DNA of 64,000 bases from Mactromeris polynyma (GCA_032209605.1 JASFXZ010000001.1:6138001-6202000), one strand, 5' to 3'. Shown: positions 36,926-49,202, counted from the stretch's first letter. Program-made: numbers and translations. Notes: generated by a model not told the origin, from the letters alone.

Positions 36926-38883
36926 AGGGTATAACTTGGTATCAACCTGAAACTAGCAGACGACATTCGGCTTCAGATGTAGTTGTAGATTTGCTGCATT
37001 TACTGGGTGTTTATATAAGTAAACTTTGGTTAAGCAGTCGAAATGTTCATTCTGCTAATTTCAAAAACTCGTACAATAATAATTTATTCCATGAAAATGT
37101 TCCACATTCCTCTACAAAACTTGTATTATACAAACAAGATTTATTAATTGTTTAACATCAAATTGTCATTTTTAACATCATATTTCCAATGCGAATCATT
37201 GTGAGAAAACCGCGTCATCATTGTGTGACGATGTAATTCATTATTCATGGACATAAACTGACAGTTTAAGTCTGGGTACTCGTTTGTAACCACGTGATGA
37301 CCACGTGATGACGTGTTAGTACTTCTGACCCGACCTACTGCCGGGTTTTATTGCGACCTGAAACCTATTTGAAACAGTTCGAAACGACAACAGAACTCCA
37401 TGTATAAATAGTACATACATAATCCTACATCTGTGATAGTTGTATTGTCTGTTTACGTTACCTGTAATTGTAATGCACAACGATACTGTGTAATATACAT
37501 GCACAGCAGCTGCCCTGCGTTCAGTAAAGGTATTTGAGGTTATCGTTTCGTAACGTTTTGCAATTTGGTTCCCCATTGGCAGGCAATGTGATACGGTGGG
37601 CAAGGGATACAAAATAAAACGTTAGCAACTGTTAGCCGTAACTAGGCCTGGTAGTCACAGCGATACATGTATATTGTATCATACAAAGGCTTATTGTAAT
37701 GTTTCGTTTGATGTTTCTATGCTGGTTGTAGACAATATACATTTGTATATCATGCTTCACTATTTTCATACAAAGTTTCATGTGTTTTATGTATTTAACT
37801 TTCAGTAAATAAACCGGTGTCGCTGTCTTCAAGTCCCTTTGGTACTGTAAATAACTGACATGACGTGTACGTTACCAAGCAAATGTAGCATACAATACTG
37901 AACTTACAGAAAACGTTGTCATGTACTGTCTCCATGTAGTGCATTGACTTCCAGTGGGTGTCATATAAACTTATTAAAAATGAAACAGTTTGAAATGATA
38001 ACTGTTTTAAATAATTAATGATGACGTCAAACAACTCGAGTACTGTATCGGAACGCATAGTGCGTGTACATATTCTAATGAACAGCGATTGTTACCTGGT
38101 CAATGCATCACTTCTGTAACAATAAGTGTGTCTATACTGTATAAAAACTGCCATCCGAACATTTCATTATCTCGATTCTCTAGGCAAAGTTGTATGGATG
38201 TCTTCAGATCCAATTCTCTGAACAGACTTTTTTTGCACAAATATAACAGACCAAAGCAACTATTTACACGGGAGGAATACGGTTAGCAAGCTATGGACAC
38301 GGCAACTGTGCAAGTATAGTTTCATAGAACGGCGGGTCCAGGGCGAAATTATATTTTCAAGACACGACTACCGTGTGTATAGCATCGGTCAGAGGAAATG
38401 AACAAAAGTGAATTTATGTTTCTAATTTATTCTGAGATTTTATAGTTTTAATTATAGAACTTGTTATACAACAATAATTTAAATATGCATGCAACGTAAC
38501 AAGATTTATATGGAAGATAATGTGAAAATATTAAAACGTTTATGTCGACGAGTATCGCCCCGTTGTTTTCATAATCTCCGCTAACAATTGTGTATTCATA
38601 TAGTAGTATATACTGGCCATTGTAGTCTATTCAAAAAGACATTTCGTCGTATTTAAAGACATATATAACTAACTGCCTCGTATTATTTCAGTCGTTTTCA
38701 GACCAGATCAGCCAGTCAAAAAATCAATACATTCTTTCTTCCGAAAACTGGCGGAAATAGCCGAATGATCTGAATAAATAAGAACTTTGGAATGCATCGG
38801 GAATGCCTCACTATAAGTTATATCACATGAGCTTAAAATGTCATAGTTTGTACCAATCATCGGCAATGACAGCAGATAAGAAA
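36926..38883. other. AT-rich stretch with small frames
   Basis: Minus frames of 66-98 codons at 37316-38058 have mixed composition but no recognised domain. 'ccacgtgatga' is directly repeated at about 37291-37313. No gene is supported. Confidence 0.5.
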
Positions 38884-39136
38884 GGTCACAACAAGGGAGT
38901 TAACCTCTGGTCACAACAAGGGAGTTAACCTCTGGTCAAAACAAGGGAGTTAATCTCTGGTCACAACAAGGGAGTTAATCTCTGGTCACAACAAGGGAGT
39001 TAATCTCTAGTCACAACAAGGGAGTTAACCTCTGGTCAAAACAAGGGAGTTAATCTCTGGTCACAACAAGGGAGTTAATCTCTAGTCACAACAAGGGAGT
39101 TAATCTCTAGTCACAACAAGGGAGTTAATCTCTGGA
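38884..39136. repeat. Minisatellite, 25-bp unit, 10 copies
   Basis: The unit is 'ggtcacaacaagggagttaa' plus 'tctct'. It lies about 260 bp beyond the stop codon of the Trunk/PTTH-like gene, on the 3' side. Confidence 0.97.
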
Positions 39137-39369
39137 TTTCTTCACTCTGGATAAGAATGTCGTTATTTTTTCACTAATGCCTCATTTGTTTCCAGTATAA
39201 TTTCTCGTACGTTATTCCTATATTGCTACTTCTCGTCATAAAAACTGTTCCTACATTGAAACGATAAAATCGCTAACGTTGGTTATGTCCATCAATGCTA
39301 TTGAACACTGACTTCATAGGGAATGTTAATAAACTGGAATTGTAATTATCTCCGTGTGTATAACCCGTG

Positions 39370-39375
39370 TTTATT
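39370..39375 (-). terminator. Polyadenylation hexamer AATAAA of the Trunk/PTTH-like gene
   Basis: 'tttatt' on the plus strand is AATAAA on the minus strand, 21 nt past the TAA stop at 39397. It is close to the stop but within the range seen for short 3' UTRs. Other hexamers further on cannot be excluded. Confidence 0.5.
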
Positions 39376-39396
39376 CGTTCCGTTCCTTCCCCGTCT

Positions 39397-40257
39397 TTAC
39401 TCGTTCCGTCCCTTTCCTTTATAAATATCCCAGTTTTTCTTCGCCTTTAATGACTTCCGCCGTCCCTTCTTTAATCCACATTCACACGCGACAGTCACAT
39501 GATCACTAACAAACGTCCACGTTTCCTCATATGTTGTGTTCTGAGCAATCAAGGGCACGGGCCTGCATGCATTGTCTGGGTCCCGCTTTAATACTTTGAT
39601 TGCATACTTTACAGGGTTACAATGGTAAATTCCAAAGAAACACTTTTTCTGCACACAACTACCGTCTAGAATCCTTGTAGGAAAAAAACCATCTTTAGGT
39701 TTTCTCCATATTGGAAGCATTTCGCATTCCCACGCCGGGTGAAATTTGTTCGATTTTTTAAAACTTCGCTTTTGTCGTGATTTTCTTTTCACAATAGAAT
39801 CAAACAACATATTCTGATAAAGGAATTCAGTGTTTGAGGGTAGATTTGTGTTATCATTATCCACGTCCCGTTTTCGTCTCATGAATTTTCTATTTTGAAC
39901 ACTTATGGTACTATCATCTTCATCTTCCTCTGCAATATCTTCAATATCAGTCTCATCACTATAGTAATTTTCCATATTATCGTCATCAGGTATCACAGAC
40001 TTTGTTGACGAACGTTTAGCATTATAATCATCTTCATCAATCGCCATTTTATTGTCATCGAACGCAGCCCCCATCAGGGTTCGTAATTCTTGCGCAGACA
40101 TTGGTTTACAGCCCGTTGTACGGTAAGTCACTTTGTCTTTCGAAAAGATCACAGTAGTTTTTGGTTTATCTCGTTTGTTACGTGGATATCCCATCGTAGG
40201 AGAGGATAACAGAATAACGTATAATATAGTAACTATCAACTTGTGAAGTCCTCGAAT
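39397..40257 (-). CDS. Trunk/PTTH-like secreted cystine-knot ligand, exon 2 (residues 10-295 and stop)
   Basis: This exon carries nearly all of a predicted 295-residue precursor. What is seen: a hydrophobic signal-peptide core (residues 14-28, LIVTILYVILLSS); a propeptide that is very acidic at 76-128; basic sites RRKR (136-139) and RQKR (170-173); a C-terminal domain with cysteines 187, 210, 215, 222, 240, 267 and 269; an NTT glycosylation sequon at 249; and a lysine/arginine-rich tail from 272. Motifs 'CFFGIYHC', 'YAIKVLKR' and 'WTFVSDHVTVACEC' match the order and spacing of insect PTTH and Trunk ('Y.I.ILKR' and 'W....HPVSVAC.C' type). Known for that family: dimeric cystine-knot ligands of the receptor tyrosine kinase Torso. 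Cleavage after 173 would leave 122 residues, near the 109 of silkmoth PTTH. Inference: an extracellular signalling peptide; receptor and role in molluscs unknown. The exon starts after a 'gatctttttcag' acceptor (cag at 40260-40258). The open frame continues upstream to 40326, but I reject that start in favour of the spliced one. Orthology to Trunk or PTTH is not settled. Confidence 0.85.
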   Translation of the reverse strand: MRGLHKLIVTILYVILLSSPTMGYPRNKRDKPKTTVIFSKDKVTYRTTGCKPMSAQELRTLMGAAFDDNKMAIDEDDYNAKRSSTKSVIPDDDNMENYYSDETDIEDIAEEDEDDSTISVQNRKFMRRKRDVDNDNTNLPSNTEFLYQNMLFDSIVKRKSRQKRSFKKSNKFHPAWECEMLPIWRKPKDGFFPTRILDGSCVQKKCFFGIYHCNPVKYAIKVLKRDPDNACRPVPLIAQNTTYEETWTFVSDHVTVACECGLKKGRRKSLKAKKNWDIYKGKGRNE

Positions 40258-41713
40258 CTGAAAAAGATCAACAAAATAAACAGTCTTTGTTAAGAACGAA
40301 AATGTCTCAGTAAAATAGTGATTCATTCATTTATTGAAATATGTAAGAGCAGTGTCCCGTCCAATACCCGCATATTGTGCGGACCATTTTTTATCGCTTA
40401 TATCGCAATTTTATATCGTCAGTACAAGTTTAATCCTACAATATGTTGGACTCTGCAATAATCTGAATGTTACATGAATGGATTATATTGTTGTATAACC
40501 ACAGATATCGAACCGAGATCGCCCACTTGTAATATCGCCGTCAATTAAATCAGTTAAAACACACATTATTATTTAAAGCCTAATTAAATAGTTTTGTGAA
40601 TTCGACAAACATCGTTAACATCATATGAGCAGTCGGGGTATAATGAATTTCCGTACGTTTTATTCACCATTAAATCTATTTTCGGTTAAAACCATTAACG
40701 ACTTTGACATTAAACTAAATTACATTCTTTGCCCGAACACCGTTTTCATTTATTTACAAGCATTATGTCGCTCAAACAAGGATTGGACATTATTTTAAAC
40801 TGCAATTATTTCATTAATTTTTATGACAAGAAAACATTTTATGTGCACAGGGCGGCCAGAAAAACGGATCATTTTATTTCATTATGTTTGTAAAAACGAT
40901 CTGAAGTTTGAATAAAACTCGCATGCCTTGATGTGCAGTGAAATGTAATAACAGTAAGATTGAAATTATCCTTAATAAGGGCACAAAAGTTTCGCCATTT
41001 GACCAACGAACAATCAATTTGAATAGTTTATGTAATTAACCACACAGATCTCGCTAGCTCAGCCAATTTGTGTACTATAGGAATTTGCAATACGCAATCT
41101 TTAAATATTTTCTACGCGTTTATGAACTAAATATCGGAGAAGGTTTTTTATGCCATATTGAAAGGACGAAGCAGAGCGTGGTCACAAACGGTGGAGAAAA
41201 TGTTCAACAATTTTCTACAACAATCAGAGAAGTTGACCTCTTCTTACTGAAGCTAACGTCTTCGTATACAAAAACTTCATATATTTCCTAGCAAGATGTC
41301 ATGTCGTTTTTAAATGGTTAAAACGTGGATATAGGATGATTAATAGCTTTTGAGGACAAAAATATATAAAACGAAAACTTCGCTGTGTACTTAATAAGAA
41401 TTCAGATAATTAGATGATAACGCAGTCGTTTACGGCAATAAAAAAATGACTAAATTTGCAATACAAGCACAGAGAAAATGGGAAATGTTATAAATTTTAC
41501 ATAAAAAGTAAAATAAATTAGTACGTTCTTGCCAATAATTAAGAGTATTTTTAATTATAAAAACAGTTAATACGTAGACACACGTGTTCATTATCTGATC
41601 GTGTACAACAAACAATCCGCCTTATGTGACTGTAAATGTTTGGCTATGCATTTCAAACTTTGAAATATTGATGTTAATTAAATTAAAATAATGAAGACAA
41701 GAAGAGTACATAC
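40258..41713 (-). other. Phase-0 intron of the Trunk/PTTH-like gene
   Basis: Donor aag|gtatgt at 41714/41713 and acceptor with pyrimidine tract tgatctttttcag| at 40258 give a 1456-bp GT-AG intron. AT-rich; the short frames within (41070-41291 plus, 41430-41615 minus) have no recognisable content. Confidence 0.7.
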
Positions 41714-41740
41714 CTTTCGTAACGAACATGTAGGTAGCAT
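41714..41740 (-). CDS. Trunk/PTTH-like ligand, exon 1 (residues 1-9)
   Basis: ATG at 41740 opens M-L-P-T-C-S-L-R-K and stops at a strong donor (aaag|gtatgt). It joins exon 2 in phase 0 to give MLPTCSLRKIRGLHKLIVTI, a good signal peptide: short basic n-region, long hydrophobic core, likely cleavage near G32/Y33. An in-frame ATG further upstream (41839) would add 33 residues ahead of the signal sequence. The frame is closed by a TAA further 5' at about 41952. An out-of-frame ATG lies 5 nt before the chosen start. I chose 41740 because it puts the hydrophobic segment near the N-terminus. cDNA would decide. Confidence 0.7.
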
Positions 41741-42155
41741 GGCATGGGTATCGTGTTGATATAGATGTCCCCTCAGATAGGAACCCCACTCAGGTTCGAC
41801 TCGCGTGATCAGCGGTTGTACACACCCTGTAGGCTTCATGACTGGCTCTATCCGGACTGCTGCTGAGCATTGTTGACACTTAAGATCCGTGTGCTCCGTT
41901 TTGGCGTTATATGTATGTTCTGTGAGTATAAATGTTGTGAAACCACTGCGTTATATTGCTATAACTTGTAAAGTCCTTCGTTCTTATATTCAAAACTTGC
42001 AATATAGAAGTTTTAATTATCAATAATAGTTCACGATGTTTGTAAAAGTAACTTGGTAGTATTGTTCGACACAATCTGGTAATTGTACGTTATTAGTCGA
42101 CTCGTTGATCACAAGTTTGCTGGAATGCTCTCACACAGATAACAACAGGAATAAG
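41741..42155 (-). promoter_or_regulatory. Putative 5' UTR with upstream ATGs
   Basis: If transcription starts about 25-35 bp beyond the TATA box (about 42130), the leader is about 390 nt. It contains several ATGs, including one whose short frame starts near 41869 and ends in TGA near 41791, plus the in-frame 41839 ATG. This could mean upstream-ORF control or that the true leader is spliced. Inference only. Confidence 0.35.
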
Positions 42156-42163
42156 TTTATATA
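42156..42163 (-). promoter_or_regulatory. TATA box (TATATAAA) upstream of the Trunk/PTTH-like gene
   Basis: 'tttatata' on plus reads TATATAAA on minus, about 415 bp 5' of the chosen start codon and correctly oriented. In an AT-rich genome the motif alone is weak evidence. Confidence 0.4.
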
Positions 42164-43284
42164 TCGTGCTCTGTATGAATGAAGTCTAAGTATTGGATGA
42201 TAGCAGTGGAACTGACGCTGTATATTCTACCATGCCGTCTGATTGGATGTTCAAAATCTCCCACGCACTTTCATGCAAGTTGATCACATAATCATGGGAA
42301 TCCTGGAATATCGCTCACTGAAACAGACGAGAGAGAAGATTAAACAAGGACAACAATATCGCTTTGCTCGTTTTAACTGAAAGTTTATTTTTCCTTTTCT
42401 ATTCATAATTTAAACAAATTCTTATTAATAATATAATAGAAAAAAAAATCAATAAAAAATACATATATTTCCAATTGTTTCCTGATGTACAATTTAACGT
42501 CAGGTGGCAAACACCTGACAAATATCAATATTTGTATGACTATTTCTGACAATACAACCTTCACAGCGAGATGTATGTTTGTCTACAAGCCAGAATTGTT
42601 CAACTTGAATCATCATGACTATAAGAGTGCGTCCCTCATATAACCTTGTGAGTCATTAACTCAATAATGTAATGTATCAGTCCTGACAAGTATACCAGAT
42701 ATCGGACATGACTCACATTAGGATATAATGTATGCTAATAGGTTAACAATTATATATTTGCAATGCTCTACATGTTTGATACCATTATATAATCCATGAA
42801 AAACTATTTGATTTTACGAAATACACGAACCACAAAATTCATCAGTAAAAAACAACACCACTTTCGTCATCATAATGTTCATCATGAGCATCACCACCAC
42901 AGACAACAACACTAATATCATCAATGTCACACAAAAACACCGAGCAGAATATTTAATATTTGAAGACAACAGCATTTAGAGACAACATCAACATTTACTC
43001 TCAAACAACAAGGTGCAAGTGGATAACCAGAAGAAATTCAGACCACAGAAATGATTTGATAAACGTATCGTTCTCACGAGTATTACAATAATTGTGAATG
43101 AACGTTTTATTATGAATGTGATAACGCGTGTGAAGCATCCCAGGTAGACGCCCTTCTCTGGAAATAGCAAACATCTTGTAGATTTCCTATCACGACTCAC
43201 ACTCTATCCACATTGTTGCCGTACACTTCATAGATACTGTTATATATACCACCTCTCTTCATTATATAATCAATGTAATTAAAC
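42164..43284. other. AT-rich stretch 5' of the Trunk/PTTH-like gene
   Basis: Imperfect trinucleotide-rich text (cat/cac/aac) at about 42860-42990. No gene recognised. It may include regulatory sequence of the neighbouring gene. Confidence 0.45.
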
Positions 43285-43402
43285 TGAATTTGGAGACCAG
43301 TCTAGGAATGCAGCCTTGCCATTGATCAAGTTTAAGACTGGGTTCAGAGTCATCCAATCAGAGGCTCGCGTTTTTAGACTGGCAATCTTATTCTTGTAAC
43401 CT
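43285..43402 (-). mobile_element. MITE-like interspersed element, copy 2 (partner at 11935-12062)
   Basis: On the minus strand the order is 'gcctctgattggatga', 'cagtcttaaacttgatcaat', 'ggcaagg', and an end 'agactggtctcc'. These align block for block with 11956-12020 on the plus strand. Confidence 0.65.
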
Positions 43403-44393
43403 TGGGCCCAGAATTATACTGACTGAATAAATTATACCATAAAATATCAAAATCACTTAACAATGTTTTACACACAATGTCCACATTATATGATAAATTA
43501 TTTTATATGAATATTACATGTATATACAGTTAGTTGTGGAAAATCTAAAAACTGGCATCAAAAGTATTGTGCTACCTAACAGCGTGTTCTACTTTCATTT
43601 TCGTGATTATCTTAACAATAACATTTGTATAAAGACATCAATTCATTTATTAATGACAATAATTACCTATCTATAAAACAATATATATTTCCATAAAAAT
43701 GAATGAACATGTTTAACATCGCACATATTTTGATACACTATATTAATTTTCAGGTTTTTAAAGCGACATACAGGTGACAAACAGGTGACAAAATAGTTGT
43801 ACTTTTATTTTCTTGTCTTACTTATTTAAATACCAAATCGTTAAAAAGATAGTTATATAGTTTCTTCACATTTTTACTAATATCGTGCTCTAATCTGTAA
43901 GAAAAGTCGTGTCAACCGAACAGAATTTGACCCCACAAAGTGATACATGACAATGCAACTTCTCCCAGATCGTCAACAAATACGCTGTTATATTGTAATC
44001 AGAGACAAGCCACAATATTGTACATTAAACATTCTCTGAGGTCGGTCACGCCCGAAATTGCACAGCGATGTTTTCGCGAGTTGTAAGTATGGGATGATAA
44101 TGCGAGCCAGGGAAGAGTGTCGACAGAGACATACAGTTTATAAACTAGACTCTGGGTATTTTAAGATTACTATTTGTCAAAAGATGTAAGCATTTTACAT
44201 AACTCTTTATAATTTATCATTTATATTGTTTTCTCCAGTCTAGTGATACACGTCGTATGTTGAGGTAATCTTTCTACATTTCTAGATGTAACGTACGAGC
44301 GATATTATTGTTTTTCATGTTTGAATGAACCCAAATAAAACGCTGGATAGTGTTACATTTATTTTGAAGAAATAAAGCAGGTAATAATACAGC
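43403..44393. other. AT-rich non-coding stretch
   Basis: Nothing recognised. Confidence 0.55.
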
Positions 44394-45659
44394 GCGTGTT
44401 GTAGTGTGTGCGTGGTGTCACAATGTGGGCGTGTTGTAGTGTGTGCGTGGTGTCACAATGTGCAATCCACGGCGTGTTGTAGTGTGTGCGTGGTGTCACA
44501 ATGTGGGCGTGTTGTAGTGTGTGCGTGGTGTCACAATGTGGGCGTGTTGTAGTGTGTGCGTGGTGTCACAATGTGGGCGTGTTGTAGTGAGTGCGTGGTG
44601 TCACAATGTGGGCGTGTTGTAGTGTGTGCGTTGTATCACAATGTGCAATATACGGCGTGTTGTAGTGTGTGCGTAAAATCACAATGTGCAATACACGGTG
44701 TGTTGTAGTGTGTGCGTGGTGTCACAATGTGCAATACATGAAGTGTTGTAGTGTGTGCGTGCGTGGTGTCACAATGTGCAATACACGGCGTGATGTAGTG
44801 TGTGCGTGGTGTTACAATGTGCACATATCGTCAAACAACAACTTAATACATGGCGTGACGTAGTGTGTGCGTGGTGTCACAATGTGTAACTATTGTCATA
44901 CAACAACTTAATACACGGCGTGTTGTAGAGTGTGCGTGGTGTCACAATGTGCACATGTCGTCATACAACAACTTTATTAATACACGGCGTGTTGTAGAGT
45001 GTGCGTGGTGTCACAATGTGCACATGTCGTCATACAACAACTTTATTAATACACGGCGTGTTGTAGAGTGTGCGTGGTGTCACAATGTGCACATGTCGTC
45101 ATACAACAACTTAATACATGGCGTGATGTAGTGTGTGCGTGGTGTCACAATGTGCACATGTCGTCATACAACAACTTTATTAATACATGGCGTGTTGTAG
45201 AGTGTGCGTGGTGTCACACTGTGCACATGTCGTCATACAACAACTTTATTAATACATGGCGTGTTGTAGAGTGTGTGTGGTGTCACAATGTGCACATGTC
45301 GTCATACAACAACTTTATTAATACACGGCGTGATGTAGTGTGTGCGTGGTGTCACAATGTGCACATGTCGTCATACAACAACTTTATTAATACACGGCGT
45401 GATGTAGTGTGTGCGTGGTGTCACAATGTGCACATGTCGTCATACAACAACTTTATTAATACACGGCGTGATGTAGTGTGTGCGTGGTGTCACAATGTGC
45501 ACATGTCGTCATACAACAACTTTATTAATACACGGCGTGATGTAGTGTGTGCGTGGTGTCACAATGTGCACATGTCGTCATACAACAACTTTATTAATAC
45601 ACGGCGTGTTGTAGAGTGTGCGTGGTGTCACAATGTGCACATGTCGTCATACAACAACT
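44394..45659. repeat. Composite minisatellite, 35-bp units passing into about 67-70-bp units
   Basis: The left part (44394-44640) is 35-bp units with core 'gtgttgtagtgtgtgcgtgg' then 'tgtcacaatgtgggc'. The middle part replaces 'gggc' with 'gcaatacacggc'. The right part (44820-45659) inserts 'gcacatgtcgtcatacaaca' plus 'actttattaatacacgg' between cores, so a longer unit has arisen from the shorter one and was itself amplified about 12 times. Confidence 0.95.
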
Positions 45660-48600
45660 GAACACGATTGTCTGTGACATCCGCTACGAGGCGAATATTT
45701 ACGAAAGAATGATGCACTAAAATTAATTCCACAAAATAATGAGAAAACTTACTATAAACTGTTTTCATACAGAACAAAAGATTGTGTTAAAACAATGTTG
45801 CGATATCTATCACATATTAAAACGAGAAGCATATCTGAGTTGTGTCCCTTTGATAAACGATTATAGAGTTAAATTTCACATAATTCAATTAACACAGAAT
45901 TAATCATTGACATGATAAACATGTTCGTGTAGGAGTTGTGTCTGGAGTTCTGAGATTTATTTAAGTAAACCATGGTCACCTTGGTTACATTGTCAGTGAA
46001 TTCGTGCAGAAAATGTTCGACAAGCGTAAAAAACGGAGATTACATAATTGATATTCTGATATTTTACAATACTGGATGTTAGCATGTTGTCATAGCAGTA
46101 ACAAACACCAGAACTCCACAGTGGGTGTCTTTATTTACCACAAACTGATAACTCAACTCAATGAAGACTGTATAACTACAATAACAACAACATTCCACAG
46201 ATCTAATTTAACCTAATTGTTAGATATAAATAGCATTCCAGCTAAAACGTAATTAGAAAGTTTGGCATCACAATCTATTAATATAAACATTTTTTTCACA
46301 AGAAACATTTGGAAACTGAGTACCAGTCAGAAGATATCAAATATTTGTGAAGAAAAAAATGTCAAGACCAAAAGTTTGAGAAGTATGAACGAGGTGACAT
46401 TTTGAACGTTGTTGTAAAAAAGTTAACTAGTCATTCAACATTTGTTTGAAATTATCGTATGTTGGAATGTTTTTTTTACACAAATGATCAACGAGTTCCA
46501 CAGAAGATAACCAACATAAAATCGTTCGGTTGACTCAAAATTTGCTGACTCTTCAGAAAGTGTATTAAACAAACAAAGCCGTACAGAGTGGTCGAGACGA
46601 CTTGCTATTTGTTCACCAATCTACGACCCATCTAGTTCCAGCAGAATTATGTATGTTATGTTATGTATGTCTATACTTTGAATTGCACACCGATCAATTT
46701 TGCATGCGATAAAAATATAGTGTTAATATTCTCAAGTTGAATGGTAAAATTAGAGAGAAATCTTTGGATAAAATCTACTAGTATGTTATATTAACTAATA
46801 AAATGTGATTTACGGGGCTGAAAAGAATCAACAAGTAATGCGGTGTCTAACCACTTGAGGGGTGATATTTATGATGTATTGTGTTACTTTATAACCTAAA
46901 GTTGTTCAATACAAAACGTAAGAGTCGTTAAATTAATTGAGACTTTTCTAGAAGTGTTGTAATATTGAAATTCATAATTTACCTTTTGTTTGTATAATTC
47001 ACTCATTGAAATCACGTGTTAAGATGAGAGTTTATGAATGTTCCCGTGATTTTAAAAAAGAAATAAAATGTCACACAAATACATGAATCTAACAGAGAAA
47101 GGGTGAACTTCAAATCATGACGATGGATCAGTAAAGTGCAAATCACTCGTCTTAATTTTAGTGAATATTTCATAATTACCATTTTATGCCTCATAATTCT
47201 ATTAATAGGATTTACAAATGTCTATTTTTTCAACAAAGTTATTGATTTTAATCTGTGAAAATACCCGAGAAAAAATGAGGGCGTCGTCTCGAACCTCTCG
47301 TAATGTGTGTGTTTTCTAAAAATAAAAACCAGTACATTGAAAACCGACACTGGCTGAGTAAATATGTGGTTTTCTATATTTAATTACCTTCCTAAAATAT
47401 CTCACGTAGAAATGCATTTAAAGATTGAATTTCCACTGGAAGAATTGTTCAGTTCAAGCTGCCTTATTTTACTACAATTTAGAAGTTGACTTGACACGCT
47501 GTTAGATAAAACCGTTTTATATTCCTTCTTAACGACAACTGATGACTGGAAGAAAATATTTGGCTTTTATTTACATAGATTCCAAAATATTTGGTTATTC
47601 CCGCGGTTTTCCCTCTTACTAAACATGAATACTAAAAATTCTTCACTGAGTATATAATGATTTGGTATTTACATAAGACATTTTTACTGACTGTTACGTG
47701 TTTACTTGAAGACGAATGCACTTAAAATCATACAAAAAGAGTATGTGCCTACAATATGTATAACAAAATGTAAATATGTACTGATTACATTGAAATAACG
47801 TATTTAAACAAACATAGTTACCATCTTATATTACCATATAGGAGATTTTGTCATTTCAGAGGAACACAATAATCACAACATAAATTATACAGATTCTTCA
47901 AATCGTCAAATTGCTAATAAAATATGAAGATTTGTTTTTTGCAATATTCTCGCGTGAGAAGCAATGACAGAGACATACGCATACTTCATCTAAACCGATC
48001 AATCTTTATACAAACATGACGAACAAAAATTACATTTCTTGATTATTTTGAATAAACGTCAAATCACCATGACAATAGTTTCGAGTAAAGTTGACACAGT
48101 TATTAATTTCAACAGTCTTTTTTTCCATCTGAGTATTATATATTCAATAATCTTGAGACAAATGCATTTGAAATTCTCAAAATATGTCAACTGTATGTTT
48201 GTTCCGGCAGATTTTGTTCTACTTCGTGTCGTTCCTGAACTGTTTGAATACTCGTACAAGGATGTCATTTACAATATGTACAATTTATGATATGTTCCTA
48301 ATATAGCTGCGTCATGTTATGAACTAATGTGTAATAAATTATATAGTTAGACAAATAATTCGCGTAAGTTGTCCTACATTCTACAATGTTTAATTAATGA
48401 GGAAATGACCCGAACTTTTACATTCAACACTTCATCATTTCTTAACCAAAAATATGTTCTCGATATCAACTAATTTCAATAATATAATTAACTCTACTTA
48501 AAGTTGCGAATGGAATTCACAAAGAAAACGTATAACACGTTACGACTGTGCAATGTCAACCCAACTGACGCAGTGTATTGAGTTCTAGTTCTTTGAAGAC

Positions 48601-49202
48601 GTCGGAACAAAATCACACATTTGTCTCGCAATTCATCGAAGTCGTTCAGATTTCAAGGCAAAATATTTTCAATGTACATACATACGAAACCGTGATTATG
48701 TATTCACAAAGATTGAACGATATGTATGACACAGATAAATGTTGGCCATGTTGTCTGACTAGACAGTATAACCATGTATTTAACATCAGCTGTTTTGTGT
48801 ATTTGAGTGGGGTCTACTCTCAATAAAGTGTGGTAAAAGTTTGATACATCAAATATCTGATCGTATAGTCAAGATTTGTTTAATACACGGTACACGGTGT
48901 ATAATACCCGTGACAAAATTATCATGGAGTAAACTGACGAAGGTAATAACCCCCTGTTTATACCGAATGTAACACAACACTATCTGTATAATGAACACCT
49001 GTAATGTTACAGAATGTTATAAACACTCATTTATACAACAATTATAACACATTAAATTTAAGTAAAGAGTTTTACAGATAAAGTGTTACCCGCCATACTC
49101 CGGCTTTTTTTCACGCTACATTCATTAACAACCTAATAGTTTATTCAATCCAATATGTTGAATTGTGCGACTTTAAAGTTGCTGTGTTAAGGTGAAAGAC
49201 GA
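45660..49202. other. AT-rich non-coding stretch of about 3.5 kb
   Basis: Short frames (47012-47194, 48039-48290, 48578-48826) have no recognised domains, and the frame at 48039-48290 is mirrored by one on the other strand. No gene, RNA or array is supported. Confidence 0.55.

Noticed and set aside
40258..40326. Unspliced start at 40326 for the Trunk/PTTH-like frame
   Set aside because: It reads through a clear acceptor (ctttttcag) and gives an N-terminus with no clean signal peptide. The exon at 41740-41714 joins in phase and gives one.
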